Below, piece by piece: positions 51,206 to 59,277 of a stretch of 64,000 nt of DNA. The notes below the pieces were generated by a model. The model saw nothing but the letters and a program-made list of their open reading frames with translations. It was not told the origin of the DNA and made no database searches. Location of the stretch: NCBI GenBank assembly GCA_036268995.1, contig DATATB010000148.1, positions 42,998 to 106,997 on the forward strand. Reading direction: 5' to 3'. A program made the position numbers and the translations under genes. Origin of the DNA: DATATB01 sp036268995. Its GTDB lineage: Bacteria; Planctomycetota; Planctomycetia; Pirellulales; PNKZ01. How positions within the stretch are numbered: the stretch's first letter is position 1; the number at the start of each line of letters is the position of its first letter.

Positions 51206-52918
51206 ATGTCGATCGGCATTTATATTCTGAATTACAACGGCCGCGACCTGCTCGAAGAGTGCCTGCCGAGCGTGCTGGACGCGGCCGCCGCGAGCCGCTA
51301 CGACTGCAGCGTGACGGTCGTCGATAACTCCTCGACCGACGACTCGCTGGCCTGGCTGGCCCGATCGCATCCACAAGTGGCCGTCGTGCGCCAGCCCAAT
51401 TGGGGCTTGTGCAGTTACAACTCGGTGCTGACCGACGCTGACGTCGACGTGGCCGTGCTGCTGAACAACGACATTCGGCTGGCCGCCGATTGCATCGATC
51501 TGTTGGTCGAGCCGCTGCTGGATCCGGTCAAAGAGCGCGCCGATCGCTGTTTCATGACGGCGCCGTACTGCGTGCTGTTCGACGGCCGCACCTATGAAGG
51601 CTTTCGCACGGCCGTTCGCTGGCGCTGGGGCATGGTGCAGGCCACCGCGCTGTTCGAGGGGCACGAGCAAACGCGACGCGAGCCCGGCCCGACGGCATCG
51701 GCCGGAGCGGCCCTGGCCGTCGATCGTCGCGAGTTCGTGGCCCTGGGTGGGTTCGATCCGCTGTTTCTTCCTGGGCGACTCGAGGATCTCGACTTCGCCT
51801 TCCGCGGCTACCAGGCCGGCTTGCGGGCCGAATACGTGCCCACGGCGCTGGCCTTTCACCGCGGCCAGGTCACGTTCAATCGCGAGCTGGGCGCTCAAAA
51901 ATCACACCTGCTGGCCCTGCGCAACACGCTGCTGTTTCAATGGAAAAACCTGCACCATCCGTGGCACATTTGCTGCCAACTCGTCGGACTGACGGTTCGT
52001 TTGGCCTATGACTTGTTGCGGGCGCCGAAGAGACCGCGAGGCTCGCGGTTGCTGATCTGGCGCGCGCTACTGGCCGCATGGGGTCGCCGGCGGCAGATTG
52101 CTCACCAGGACTCCACCACGGCTAGCCTCGAGCGCGAGCGGCAATTCTTCGCGCAGTTTCACCCCGCGCGGATGGCGGTGCCCAAGCAAGTCTTGGCGCA
52201 AATGGATGCCGACGAGCGGCGAGAACAACTGTTGGCCGAGCGGCATCCGATATCGCGGTGGTATGTTTGTCCGCTGGCCAACTGGGTGAGCCGCGTGCTG
52301 GCGAAATCTCCGATTCGCGCGGCCCATTGCACGCTGGCGGGACTGGTCATCGCCGTCATGGCCGGGACCTTGATTCTGGTGGCGCCGCCAAGCTGGTTTC
52401 CGCTCGTGGCTTTGGCCGTGCTGGCAGCCTGGTTTGGCGATCGGCTCGATGGGCCGCTCGCCCGCCGCCAGCGTTTGTGCGACGCGCGCGGCGCTTGGTT
52501 GGATGCAAATATCGACGAACTGGTGGACCTGGGGCTGCACGTATGCGTGGCGGCCCGTGCGGCGCAAGCAGTCGGGGCGTCCTGGCCGTGGCTGTGCCTG
52601 GTCGGCTTCGTCTGCGGCAAATACCTGCTCGTTTATGGCCTGACCTTCGATCCCGGTGCCCAGGCGTCGGGCGAACCCGACGTGGCCACGGCCGGTCAGC
52701 TTCGACTTCGCCAGCTCTATCATTTGCCGGGCAATGCCGACGTCCGCGTACACCTGCTGGCGCTGGGATTAGTCACGGGCTGCCTGGGCTTGGAGCTGGC
52801 TTTGATTGCCATTTATTACAACGTGCGCTGGTTGGTGCGCTATGCCGTGGTAACGCGGCCGGCGATCGCGTGGGACAATAGCGGCGGGCCCACCGTCACT
52901 GCCGCAGGATCACCATGA
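51206..52918 (+). CDS. GT2 glycosyltransferase fused to CDP-alcohol phosphotransferase
   Basis: 570 residues. N-terminal GT2 domain (GT-A fold): YILNYNGRDLLEECLPS, VVDNSSTDDSL, LLNNDIRL as the DxD equivalent, and GGFDPLFLPGRLEDLDFAFR. After about 310 residues comes a CDP-alcohol phosphotransferase domain with the complete signature D412-x2-D415-G-x2-A419-R420-x8-G429-x3-D433-x3-D437 and several helices (CTLAGLVIAVMAGTLILVA; PLVALAVLAAWFGD). It could add a sugar and an alcohol phosphate to the same acceptor. The last ATG-stop overlap (52915-52918) couples it to the deacetylase. Confidence 0.85.
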   Translation: MSIGIYILNYNGRDLLEECLPSVLDAAAASRYDCSVTVVDNSSTDDSLAWLARSHPQVAVVRQPNWGLCSYNSVLTDADVDVAVLLNNDIRLAADCIDLLVEPLLDPVKERADRCFMTAPYCVLFDGRTYEGFRTAVRWRWGMVQATALFEGHEQTRREPGPTASAGAALAVDRREFVALGGFDPLFLPGRLEDLDFAFRGYQAGLRAEYVPTALAFHRGQVTFNRELGAQKSHLLALRNTLLFQWKNLHHPWHICCQLVGLTVRLAYDLLRAPKRPRGSRLLIWRALLAAWGRRRQIAHQDSTTASLERERQFFAQFHPARMAVPKQVLAQMDADERREQLLAERHPISRWYVCPLANWVSRVLAKSPIRAAHCTLAGLVIAVMAGTLILVAPPSWFPLVALAVLAAWFGDRLDGPLARRQRLCDARGAWLDANIDELVDLGLHVCVAARAAQAVGASWPWLCLVGFVCGKYLLVYGLTFDPGAQASGEPDVATAGQLRLRQLYHLPGNADVRVHLLALGLVTGCLGLELALIAIYYNVRWLVRYAVVTRPAIAWDNSGGPTVTAAGSP

Positions 52919-54411
52919 TCGACAACCAACTGCCGCTGCTGCCGCTCGTGCTGGGGTCCGTGCCCGGCAGCCTGCGCCGCGCGCTCGAGCAGGAGGGCGT
53001 GCCGGTTACGAGTTGGTCATCGGAAAGTCAAACCGCCGGAACAATGGCCGGCCGATTCGTGCTTTTCGATTCCTGCCTGGGCCGCTGCGGGCCGATCGAT
53101 CCGCGGCAAACGGCGATCGATATCCATCTGCTGCGTCGGGGCACAGAATCCGATCCGTTGGCCGCGCTCGACGACACGCGATCGGCTCGCCGCAGTTGGC
53201 AGGTTGGCGATCGCTGGGTCAGCGAAGAGGTTGCCCGTTACGACAAGCGAGTCATTCGACAGCGGCTCATGGCGCGGCTGCGCAACCTGGTCGAGCTGGC
53301 CGGCGGCGTGTGGATGCGCGTGGCGCCGTTTCCGTACCCGTATTGCAGTGCATTCAATTTTCGATATGACCACGACGCGTATCGTCCCGACGATTTCGAC
53401 CGCGTGCTGCGAGCCACGGCCGGCTATGAGCACGCATTGAGCCACTATGTCGCGGGCGCGAACTTTGACGGCCAGTCCGTGGCGCTGGCTCGGCTGCGGC
53501 ACATGGACGTGGGCTCGCATGGTTATCGGCACCATACGTATCGCCGGGCGGACGAGAATCGCCGCAACATTGCCCGCGGAATCGAAGTGCTGCGCCGCGC
53601 CGGCATCGAGCCGTCGGGCTTCGTCGCGCCGCACGGCCGCTGGCCGGCCGGGCTTGCCCGCGTGCTCGACGCGTTGGGCGTTTCGCACAGCTCGGAGTTC
53701 GGCTTGGCTTATGACGACCTGCCGTTTTTTCCCGATCGGTGCCGCGTGCTGCAAATCCCGGTGCATCCTGTATGCCTGGGAATTTGCCTCGAAGCATCGG
53801 ATCGCGCCGGCGGCGGGCCGCATGGCCGGGCTCGAGCGGCCGACGCGCTCGCCGCGTATTTCGAGCAAACTGCAACGACTAAACATTCGGCGGGTGAGCC
53901 GCTGTTCTTCTACGGTCATCCCGACGGCCGGCTGGGGCAACATCCCGACGTGCTGCGGCGGTTGCTGGCCACCGTTTCGCAATTGCCGGCGCTGTGGTCC
54001 ACGAGCCTGACGGAATTCGCCGCGTGGTGGCGTGCCCGATTGAGCACCCGCATCAGCGTGTATCGCGACGAGCAATGTTTGCGCGTCGTCGCAGCTGGCC
54101 GGCCGACGGAGTATTCACTCGCGTTGGAATACTTCCAAGGCGACCAGGTGGCGTCGGTGCCGCTTGAGTGCGATGAGCTGCGGTTCTCGCCCAATGCGTT
54201 GGCCTATCGTCGCTGGGCAACGCTGCCCTCGTCTGGTGTCGCCGATTGCCAGTTGCCGCGGTCGCTGCGGGCGAGCGTGAAGCGCTACCTCGACTGGGAG
54301 AAGGAAACGCCGGTCGACGAAATTGCCACCGATCATTGGCGCGGCTGGGTGAAGCATAAGCTCCGGAGATGGCGCGGCCGGCGCGCGATGGCACACCCCC
54401 AACAGGTCTAA
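52915..54411 (+). CDS. CE4 polysaccharide deacetylase-like protein
   Basis: 498 residues. NodB-type motifs: D152 and D154 in FRYDHDAY, H202 and H206 in GSHGYRHH, then FVAPHGRWPAGLARVLDALG and FFYGHPDG. It would remove N- or O-acetyl groups from the glycan. N-terminal 130 and C-terminal 150 residues are extra to the fold. No clear signal peptide, so it may act in the cytoplasm on the precursor. Overlaps the previous gene by four bases. Confidence 0.8.
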   Translation: MIDNQLPLLPLVLGSVPGSLRRALEQEGVPVTSWSSESQTAGTMAGRFVLFDSCLGRCGPIDPRQTAIDIHLLRRGTESDPLAALDDTRSARRSWQVGDRWVSEEVARYDKRVIRQRLMARLRNLVELAGGVWMRVAPFPYPYCSAFNFRYDHDAYRPDDFDRVLRATAGYEHALSHYVAGANFDGQSVALARLRHMDVGSHGYRHHTYRRADENRRNIARGIEVLRRAGIEPSGFVAPHGRWPAGLARVLDALGVSHSSEFGLAYDDLPFFPDRCRVLQIPVHPVCLGICLEASDRAGGGPHGRARAADALAAYFEQTATTKHSAGEPLFFYGHPDGRLGQHPDVLRRLLATVSQLPALWSTSLTEFAAWWRARLSTRISVYRDEQCLRVVAAGRPTEYSLALEYFQGDQVASVPLECDELRFSPNALAYRRWATLPSSGVADCQLPRSLRASVKRYLDWEKETPVDEIATDHWRGWVKHKLRRWRGRRAMAHPQQV

Positions 54412-54425
54412 AACGTTCGAGCGCG

Positions 54426-55568
54426 ATGTCTGAACCTTTTTTTGCCCGCATCCGTCTGCCCGAAGGCCGTCGCTTCGATGCCGCCGAAGTCACGCGACTG
54501 GTGGCGAGGCTGCCGGCGCCGGCTCCGTGCGGACCGAGCGTGCTGATGGCCGGCCGCTTGACGGCCATGCTCTCGCCGGGCGGCGGCGAAGTGCAGATGC
54601 AGCGCACGGCGCGCGGGCTGGCCGAGCAAGGACTCCGCGTGCGGTTTTGGCGGCCGTGGGAAGAACGTCTGGCCGAGGCCGACGTCGTTCACCTGTTCGG
54701 CAGCCAGCGCGAGCATCTACCGCTGGTACACGAGGCTCGGCGGCGCGGGCTGGCCGTCGTGCTCTCTCCGATCACCTGGTTCGATTGGCGCAGTCTGTGG
54801 CGTGAGCCTTGGCCGTTGCGGCGACGCGTCGCGGCATGCGCCAAGTTCTGGCTGCGCTCGGCGGCGCCGATGCTGCCGTCGTGGCGCCGCGAGCTGTACC
54901 AGGCTTGCAACCTGCTGCTGCCCAACTCGGCGGCCGAGGCCGAGCAGTTGGTACGGTACTTCGGCGTCGATCCGCGGCGCATTCACGTGGTGGTCAATGG
55001 CGCCGACGAGCGATTTGCTCAAGGCGACGGCCGGCTGTTCGCGCGCCGCGCCGGGGGATTTCACTTCGTGCTCTACTCGGGCCGCATCGAGCCGCGCAAA
55101 AACCAGCTCGGTTTTTTGCAGGCCATGCGCGGCACGCAGGTGCCGATCGTTATCCTGGGCGACACCGTGCCGGGGCACGAAGCGTACCACGCAGCTTGCC
55201 GGCGCGTGGCTGGAGACAATGTTCGGTTTCTACCGCGGATCGAGCACGACGATCCGTTGCTGGCCAGCGCCTACGCGGCATGCGGCTGCCTGGTTTTGGC
55301 CAGTTGGTACGAGACGCCGGGACTGGTCGCGCTCGAGGCCGGGATGTCGGGCGTGCCGCTGGTGTTGCCGGCGGCGGGCTGCGCACGCGAGTATTTTGGG
55401 CCGCTGGCCGAATACGTTCGCCCGACCGATCACGCCGAGATTCGCACGAAAGTGCTGGCTGCGCTGGCCCGGCCGCGCAGCCCCGAGCTGGCCGCCAAGG
55501 TCCGCGAGCATTATTCGTGGCAAGCCGCCTGCCGGGCGACGCGAGACGCTTATGCCACGCTGCTCTGA
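54426..55568 (+). CDS. GT4-family glycosyltransferase
   Basis: 380 residues from the ATG at 54426 (MSEPFFARIRLPEG). GT-B fold: AMLSPGGGEVQMQRTARGLA, VLYSGRIEPRKNQLGFLQAM, and the E-x7-E donor-binding motif in WYETPGLVALEAGMSGVPLV. Retaining transfer from an NDP-sugar is expected. A frame reaching upstream to 54369 lies inside the deacetylase gene. The next gene begins inside its 3' end. Confidence 0.87.
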   Translation: MSEPFFARIRLPEGRRFDAAEVTRLVARLPAPAPCGPSVLMAGRLTAMLSPGGGEVQMQRTARGLAEQGLRVRFWRPWEERLAEADVVHLFGSQREHLPLVHEARRRGLAVVLSPITWFDWRSLWREPWPLRRRVAACAKFWLRSAAPMLPSWRRELYQACNLLLPNSAAEAEQLVRYFGVDPRRIHVVVNGADERFAQGDGRLFARRAGGFHFVLYSGRIEPRKNQLGFLQAMRGTQVPIVILGDTVPGHEAYHAACRRVAGDNVRFLPRIEHDDPLLASAYAACGCLVLASWYETPGLVALEAGMSGVPLVLPAAGCAREYFGPLAEYVRPTDHAEIRTKVLAALARPRSPELAAKVREHYSWQAACRATRDAYATLL

Positions 55569-56901
55569 AACGCGAGAGGCCGATGGCGGGGGGGCGCCGC
55601 GCGTCGTGCTACCCCTCACCCCCGACCCCTCTCCGACTCGACTGAGCTCGCCGAAGTCCGCAAGGGGAGAGGGGAGTAAGAAAGCGCCGCGCTATCGCTA
55701 TGTGAAGCAACGCTGGTGGATCGTGTTTGCCGTGATCGATTTTGTCGGCTGGCGACTGATGGCGATTTTGCGCTGGGTGAATGGCCGACAGCCTCGCGCA
55801 AACTGCCCGGTTCGGAGCATCCTGCTCGTGCAGCTCGATCATCTGGGCGATGCGGTGCTTTCGACCGGTTTGATCGGCGAGCTGGCGCGGCGCTATCCGC
55901 GGGCGCGGATCGAAGTCTTGGCCGCTCCCTGGAACGCGGAAATCTTCGTTGCCCTGCCATGGATCGGTCACGTACACATTTGCCGCTGCAATCGCTTTGC
56001 GCGGCGTGGCCGCTTCGGCTGGCCGCTGGCGATTCTTTATTGGGGCTGGCGGCTGCGCAGCCGGCGATTTGACTTGGGCGTCGACATTCGCGGCGACTTC
56101 CCGTTTGCGCTGTTGTTGTGGCTGGCCGGCATCGGCCGCCGCGTGGGTTGGGCAGCCGGCGGCGGCGGATTCTTGCTCACCGATTCGGCCGAGTATCGCC
56201 CAGACCGCCCGCAAGCGGCCGCCAGGGCCTGCCTGCTGGATGCAATCGCAGGGCTGTCCGAGGGCAGCGGATCGATCCCACTGCCGCGCTTCGAACCTCT
56301 CGCATCGGCCCGCGATTGGGCTGCTCGGCAGTTCGAGGAGCTGGCCGGCAGGTCGTTATTGGTGGCGCATATTTCGGCCGGCACGCAGGCCAAGCGCTGG
56401 CCGGTCGGCTATTGGCAGGAACTGTTTGGCCGGCTGATTGTCGCGTTCGAAGACGTGCAAATTGTGATCGTCGGCAGCCACGCCGATCGCGAGCTGGCTC
56501 GCGCGATTCTCGACGACCGCGCGTGGCCGCGGATCTCGAATTGGACCGGCACGCTCAGCATTTGCCGGCTGGCGGCTGTGCTCGAGCGAGCCGGCTGCTT
56601 CGTCGGGGCCGATAGCGGCCCGGCGCATTTGGCGGCGGCGGTCGGCACGCCGGCAGTCGTACTTTTCAGCGGGACCAACGACGCCAATGTCTGGTGCCCG
56701 TCGGGCGATGTTGCGGTTTTGCGGCAGTCGGTCGCATGTGCGCCGTGCTATCACACGGCCTGCCCTTTGGCCGATCATCCGTGCATGCGCGGAATCGAGC
56801 CACGGCGCGTGGCCGCGACGATTGCCAGGAAACTGGCCTCCGGCCGGCAGCGTGCTGCGGCAGAACCCTCGCATCGCGCGTGGCCGGATCTAGCGGCATG
56901 A
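55552..56901 (+). CDS. GT9 (heptosyltransferase-like) glycosyltransferase with repeat-derived N-terminus
   Basis: 449 residues from the ATG at 55552, which overlaps the GT4 gene by 17 bases. The GT9 core starts at SILLVQLDHLGDAVLSTGLI and includes ISAGTQAKRWPVGYWQELF, GADSGPAHLAAAVGTPAVVL and CAPCYHTACPLADHPCM. The first 40 residues are largely encoded by a REP-like hairpin (about 55611-55676), so the ancestral start was probably later. The enzyme transfers a sugar to a lipid-linked acceptor. A frame extending up to 54802 is a shadow of GT4. Confidence 0.85.
   Translation: MPRCSETREADGGGAPRVVLPLTPDPSPTRLSSPKSARGEGSKKAPRYRYVKQRWWIVFAVIDFVGWRLMAILRWVNGRQPRANCPVRSILLVQLDHLGDAVLSTGLIGELARRYPRARIEVLAAPWNAEIFVALPWIGHVHICRCNRFARRGRFGWPLAILYWGWRLRSRRFDLGVDIRGDFPFALLLWLAGIGRRVGWAAGGGGFLLTDSAEYRPDRPQAAARACLLDAIAGLSEGSGSIPLPRFEPLASARDWAARQFEELAGRSLLVAHISAGTQAKRWPVGYWQELFGRLIVAFEDVQIVIVGSHADRELARAILDDRAWPRISNWTGTLSICRLAAVLERAGCFVGADSGPAHLAAAVGTPAVVLFSGTNDANVWCPSGDVAVLRQSVACAPCYHTACPLADHPCMRGIEPRRVAATIARKLASGRQRAAAEPSHRAWPDLAA
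55626..55674. repeat. REP-like hairpin at the 5' end of the GT9 gene
   Basis: CCCCTCTCC (55626-55634) and GGAGAGGGG (55666-55674) with a 31-base loop. Encodes SPTRLSSPKSARGEGS-type residues in frame. Same family as 47849-47871. Confidence 0.6.
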
Positions 56902-57080
56902 TCGCCATTGCACGCACCTATGATGCAGGTATCGAGGCGCACGGCTCGCCCGTCAAGCATCGCGTGGAGGGACAAGCCCGCGGGCCACGACAGGCGGTGG
57001 CCAAGTGGGAGGCACGAGCCCTGAGCGCGTGGCTCGTGCTTACGGCTGGGGCGACGGTGGCGATTCTGGCGCTGGCCTAA
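56898..57080 (+). CDS. Small single-span membrane protein
   Basis: 60 residues, ATG overlapping the GT9 stop (ATGA). A polar N-terminus precedes one helix (ALSAWLVLTAGATVAILALA) at the very end. Coupling suggests it is real and belongs to the cluster, perhaps as an anchor or partner. Its 3' end overlaps the convergent GT39 gene by 41 bases. Confidence 0.5.
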   Translation: MIAIARTYDAGIEAHGSPVKHRVEGQARGPRQAVAKWEARALSAWLVLTAGATVAILALA

Positions 57081-58605
57081 TGGCCGCGTCCAGTCGATAG
57101 AGCCGAAAGTCGTGGCCGGACTCCACCAGCGGCAGCTTCGCGACGAGCGCGTTGGCCGCCGGATGAGCGGCCAGCGTCGTCAGGTCGGCAATCGCCAGCA
57201 GCCGGGCTCCCTGCGACCGATAGTCATCCAACTTTTCCGCCAAATAATCATCGTCGATGGGCGGCGCCCAACCGGCTCGGTCGCAGTAGTACAGCAGGTC
57301 GAAGCTCGTGCCATGAATTGCGACCACGCGTTCGTCGGCAATCGAATGCCGCGCCACCGCCTGGGCGGCGGGTATCACGCTGCGATCTTCGACGGGCGTC
57401 TGAAAGGCCGGTAGCGCCGCATAGCGCAGCGACAGGATCAGCCCCACAGCCAGCAGCATCAACGAAGCCTTGCGCGACAAGGCCAGGCGCTCGTCGAGCG
57501 TTTGCCATCCCAGGCCCACCAGCACGCACAACGGGGGCAGCACGACCACGTCGTAATAGTTCATCTTGTAGAACTTGAGGGGCAACAACATTGCGAGCAG
57601 CGCCATGCTCGCCAGCCAAGGCAAATGCCGCCGCCAGCGTGGATGCTCCAGGCCGGCCAAGGCCAGCGTAAAGCCCAAGCCGGTGAGCGCCGGGCCGATC
57701 AGATCGTCGAGCAATTGGCGATAGAAGTTGGCCGAAAACCAGAGCGGCGAAGGCAGCCGGTGCTTGCCGGTCGCGTCGTGCAGCGAGAAAAACGCCGTCG
57801 TGGCCAGCTCCCCGCCGGGCAGCGTGGCTTGCCAGGCATAGGCGTACCAGAGCGCGGCGGGCAGCATCGCGACGGCTAGCGCGACCGCGGCGATTGCCGT
57901 CAGCCGCGGCCGGCGGTGCATGCCCGCCGACAAGGCTAATGCGGCTATGGGAATCAAAAGCACGAGCATGTAAATTTTGGTCAGCAGCAGCAAGGCCAAT
58001 GCACCGCTCGCCAATGCCAGCCAGATGCTGCTGGGTTTTGCGAGCCAATGGTCCCAGGCCAAGAGCGTCGCCAGGGTGAACAGCACGATCGAGGCCTCGA
58101 GCATCAAGTTCTGCCCGTAGATGATGCTCACCGGCGACAGGGCCAGCATCCAGCCGGCGGCCAGTGCGGCCTGGTGGCCGTGCCAGCGTCGAACGAGCAG
58201 ATAGATCAAGGCGACGCCGGCCACGCTGATGGCAGCCGTCAGCGAGCGGCCCCAGGCATCGAGCGAGCCGCCGGCCAGTCGCCAGGCCGCCCCCACCGCA
58301 TAGGCCGAGACGGGAAACTCGATCATGTGCGCGCCGCGCTGGCCGCCTACCAGGCAATCGACGGTGGGCTGCCATGCGGGCGCCAGTCCGCGGGCCCAAT
58401 TGCGAGCGATCATGCCGTAGAGAGTGCTCTTGCTGGCATAGTGCCCCAACAAGGGGCGATCGAGACCCACGCCGCGCAGCAGGCATGCGGCCAACAGCAA
58501 GCACCAGAAAGCCAGCGGCAGATGCTTGCCGGCTCTCTGTTCAGAGTCGCGCGCGGCACTCTGCATGGGCTGCGCCGAGCGGGCAATGAGCACTTGGTTG
58601 GGCAT
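57040..58605 (-). CDS. GT39/ArnT-like membrane glycosyltransferase
   Basis: 521 residues, about 11 helices, PMT_2-like. The first periplasmic loop has GVGLDRPLLGHYASKSTLYG, and MIEFPVSAYAVGAAWRLAGG follows. Such enzymes move a sugar from polyprenyl phosphate to a lipid or protein outside the membrane. Transcribed convergently with the glycan operon, whose last gene it overlaps. The C-terminal soluble part (VVAIHGTSFDLLYYCDRAGW) is typical for planctomycete members. Confidence 0.8.
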   Translation of the reverse strand: MPNQVLIARSAQPMQSAARDSEQRAGKHLPLAFWCLLLAACLLRGVGLDRPLLGHYASKSTLYGMIARNWARGLAPAWQPTVDCLVGGQRGAHMIEFPVSAYAVGAAWRLAGGSLDAWGRSLTAAISVAGVALIYLLVRRWHGHQAALAAGWMLALSPVSIIYGQNLMLEASIVLFTLATLLAWDHWLAKPSSIWLALASGALALLLLTKIYMLVLLIPIAALALSAGMHRRPRLTAIAAVALAVAMLPAALWYAYAWQATLPGGELATTAFFSLHDATGKHRLPSPLWFSANFYRQLLDDLIGPALTGLGFTLALAGLEHPRWRRHLPWLASMALLAMLLPLKFYKMNYYDVVVLPPLCVLVGLGWQTLDERLALSRKASLMLLAVGLILSLRYAALPAFQTPVEDRSVIPAAQAVARHSIADERVVAIHGTSFDLLYYCDRAGWAPPIDDDYLAEKLDDYRSQGARLLAIADLTTLAAHPAANALVAKLPLVESGHDFRLYRLDAAIRPAPESPPSPQP

Positions 58606-58781
58606 TGAGCGGCCCGCTGAAATTGTGCGAAAAGATTGCGGGTTGTACCGGCTTTGCGGCCGAATATAGCTGCTGCTCGCCCAGCCTCACAGACGGTTCT
58701 CGTGCTCAAAGCGAATGAGGACTGCTAGCAGAGCGCTGTCCAGCGCGTGTTGCGATCCTTCTCGATAACAGGCATCAACAA

Positions 58782-59048
58782 ATGGCCAAAAACCTGGTGT
58801 ATGCGTTGGCGCTTGGTGGGCTGCTGACGGCCGGCGGCTGCCGGATGTGCGGCCACGGCTACGAATACTCGGCACCGGCGTTCGAACCGGGCAAGCCGCC
58901 GGCGGGCTTCTGCGAGCGGCGCGGCTCGATTCTCGGTCCCGGACAACCTGCGGCTCCCGGGCCGGTCGACAACAAGCCCGACCCGCAGCCCACGCTGGCT
59001 CCCGTTCCGCCGGCCCCCGTTGGTCAGCCCGGCCTGCCAGGTGCGTGA
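58782..59048 (+). CDS. Small proline-rich lipoprotein
   Basis: 88 residues. Signal peptide with lipobox LTAGGC, then a Cys/Gly/Tyr patch (RMCGHGYEYSAPAFEPG) and a proline-rich tail. Common planctomycete type of unknown role. Divergent from the GT39 gene. Confidence 0.65.
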   Translation: MAKNLVYALALGGLLTAGGCRMCGHGYEYSAPAFEPGKPPAGFCERRGSILGPGQPAAPGPVDNKPDPQPTLAPVPPAPVGQPGLPGA

Positions 59049-59277
59049 TCGGGGGGCTAAGTTTACGGCACATGAATGTGCCGGCTAAGTGGGAGAATCC
59101 GCGACACTGACGCGGCGATTGCGTCGCGCCGTTGCTGGACAAGGCCGGCGGTGGCACCTTACCATTGCGGCGTGCTGTCGCCGGGAATGATCTACGGCAA
59201 GGGAGAGTGAGGGGCCAGCCAACGCGACCGTTGGCGGTGTCCCGCGCGGCGGCCAGCCTTCTGGCCCCCGGTGCCGC

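Noticed and set aside
54802..55551. 5' extension of the GT9 frame
   Set aside because: Shadow of the GT4 gene; GT9 features begin only after 55552.
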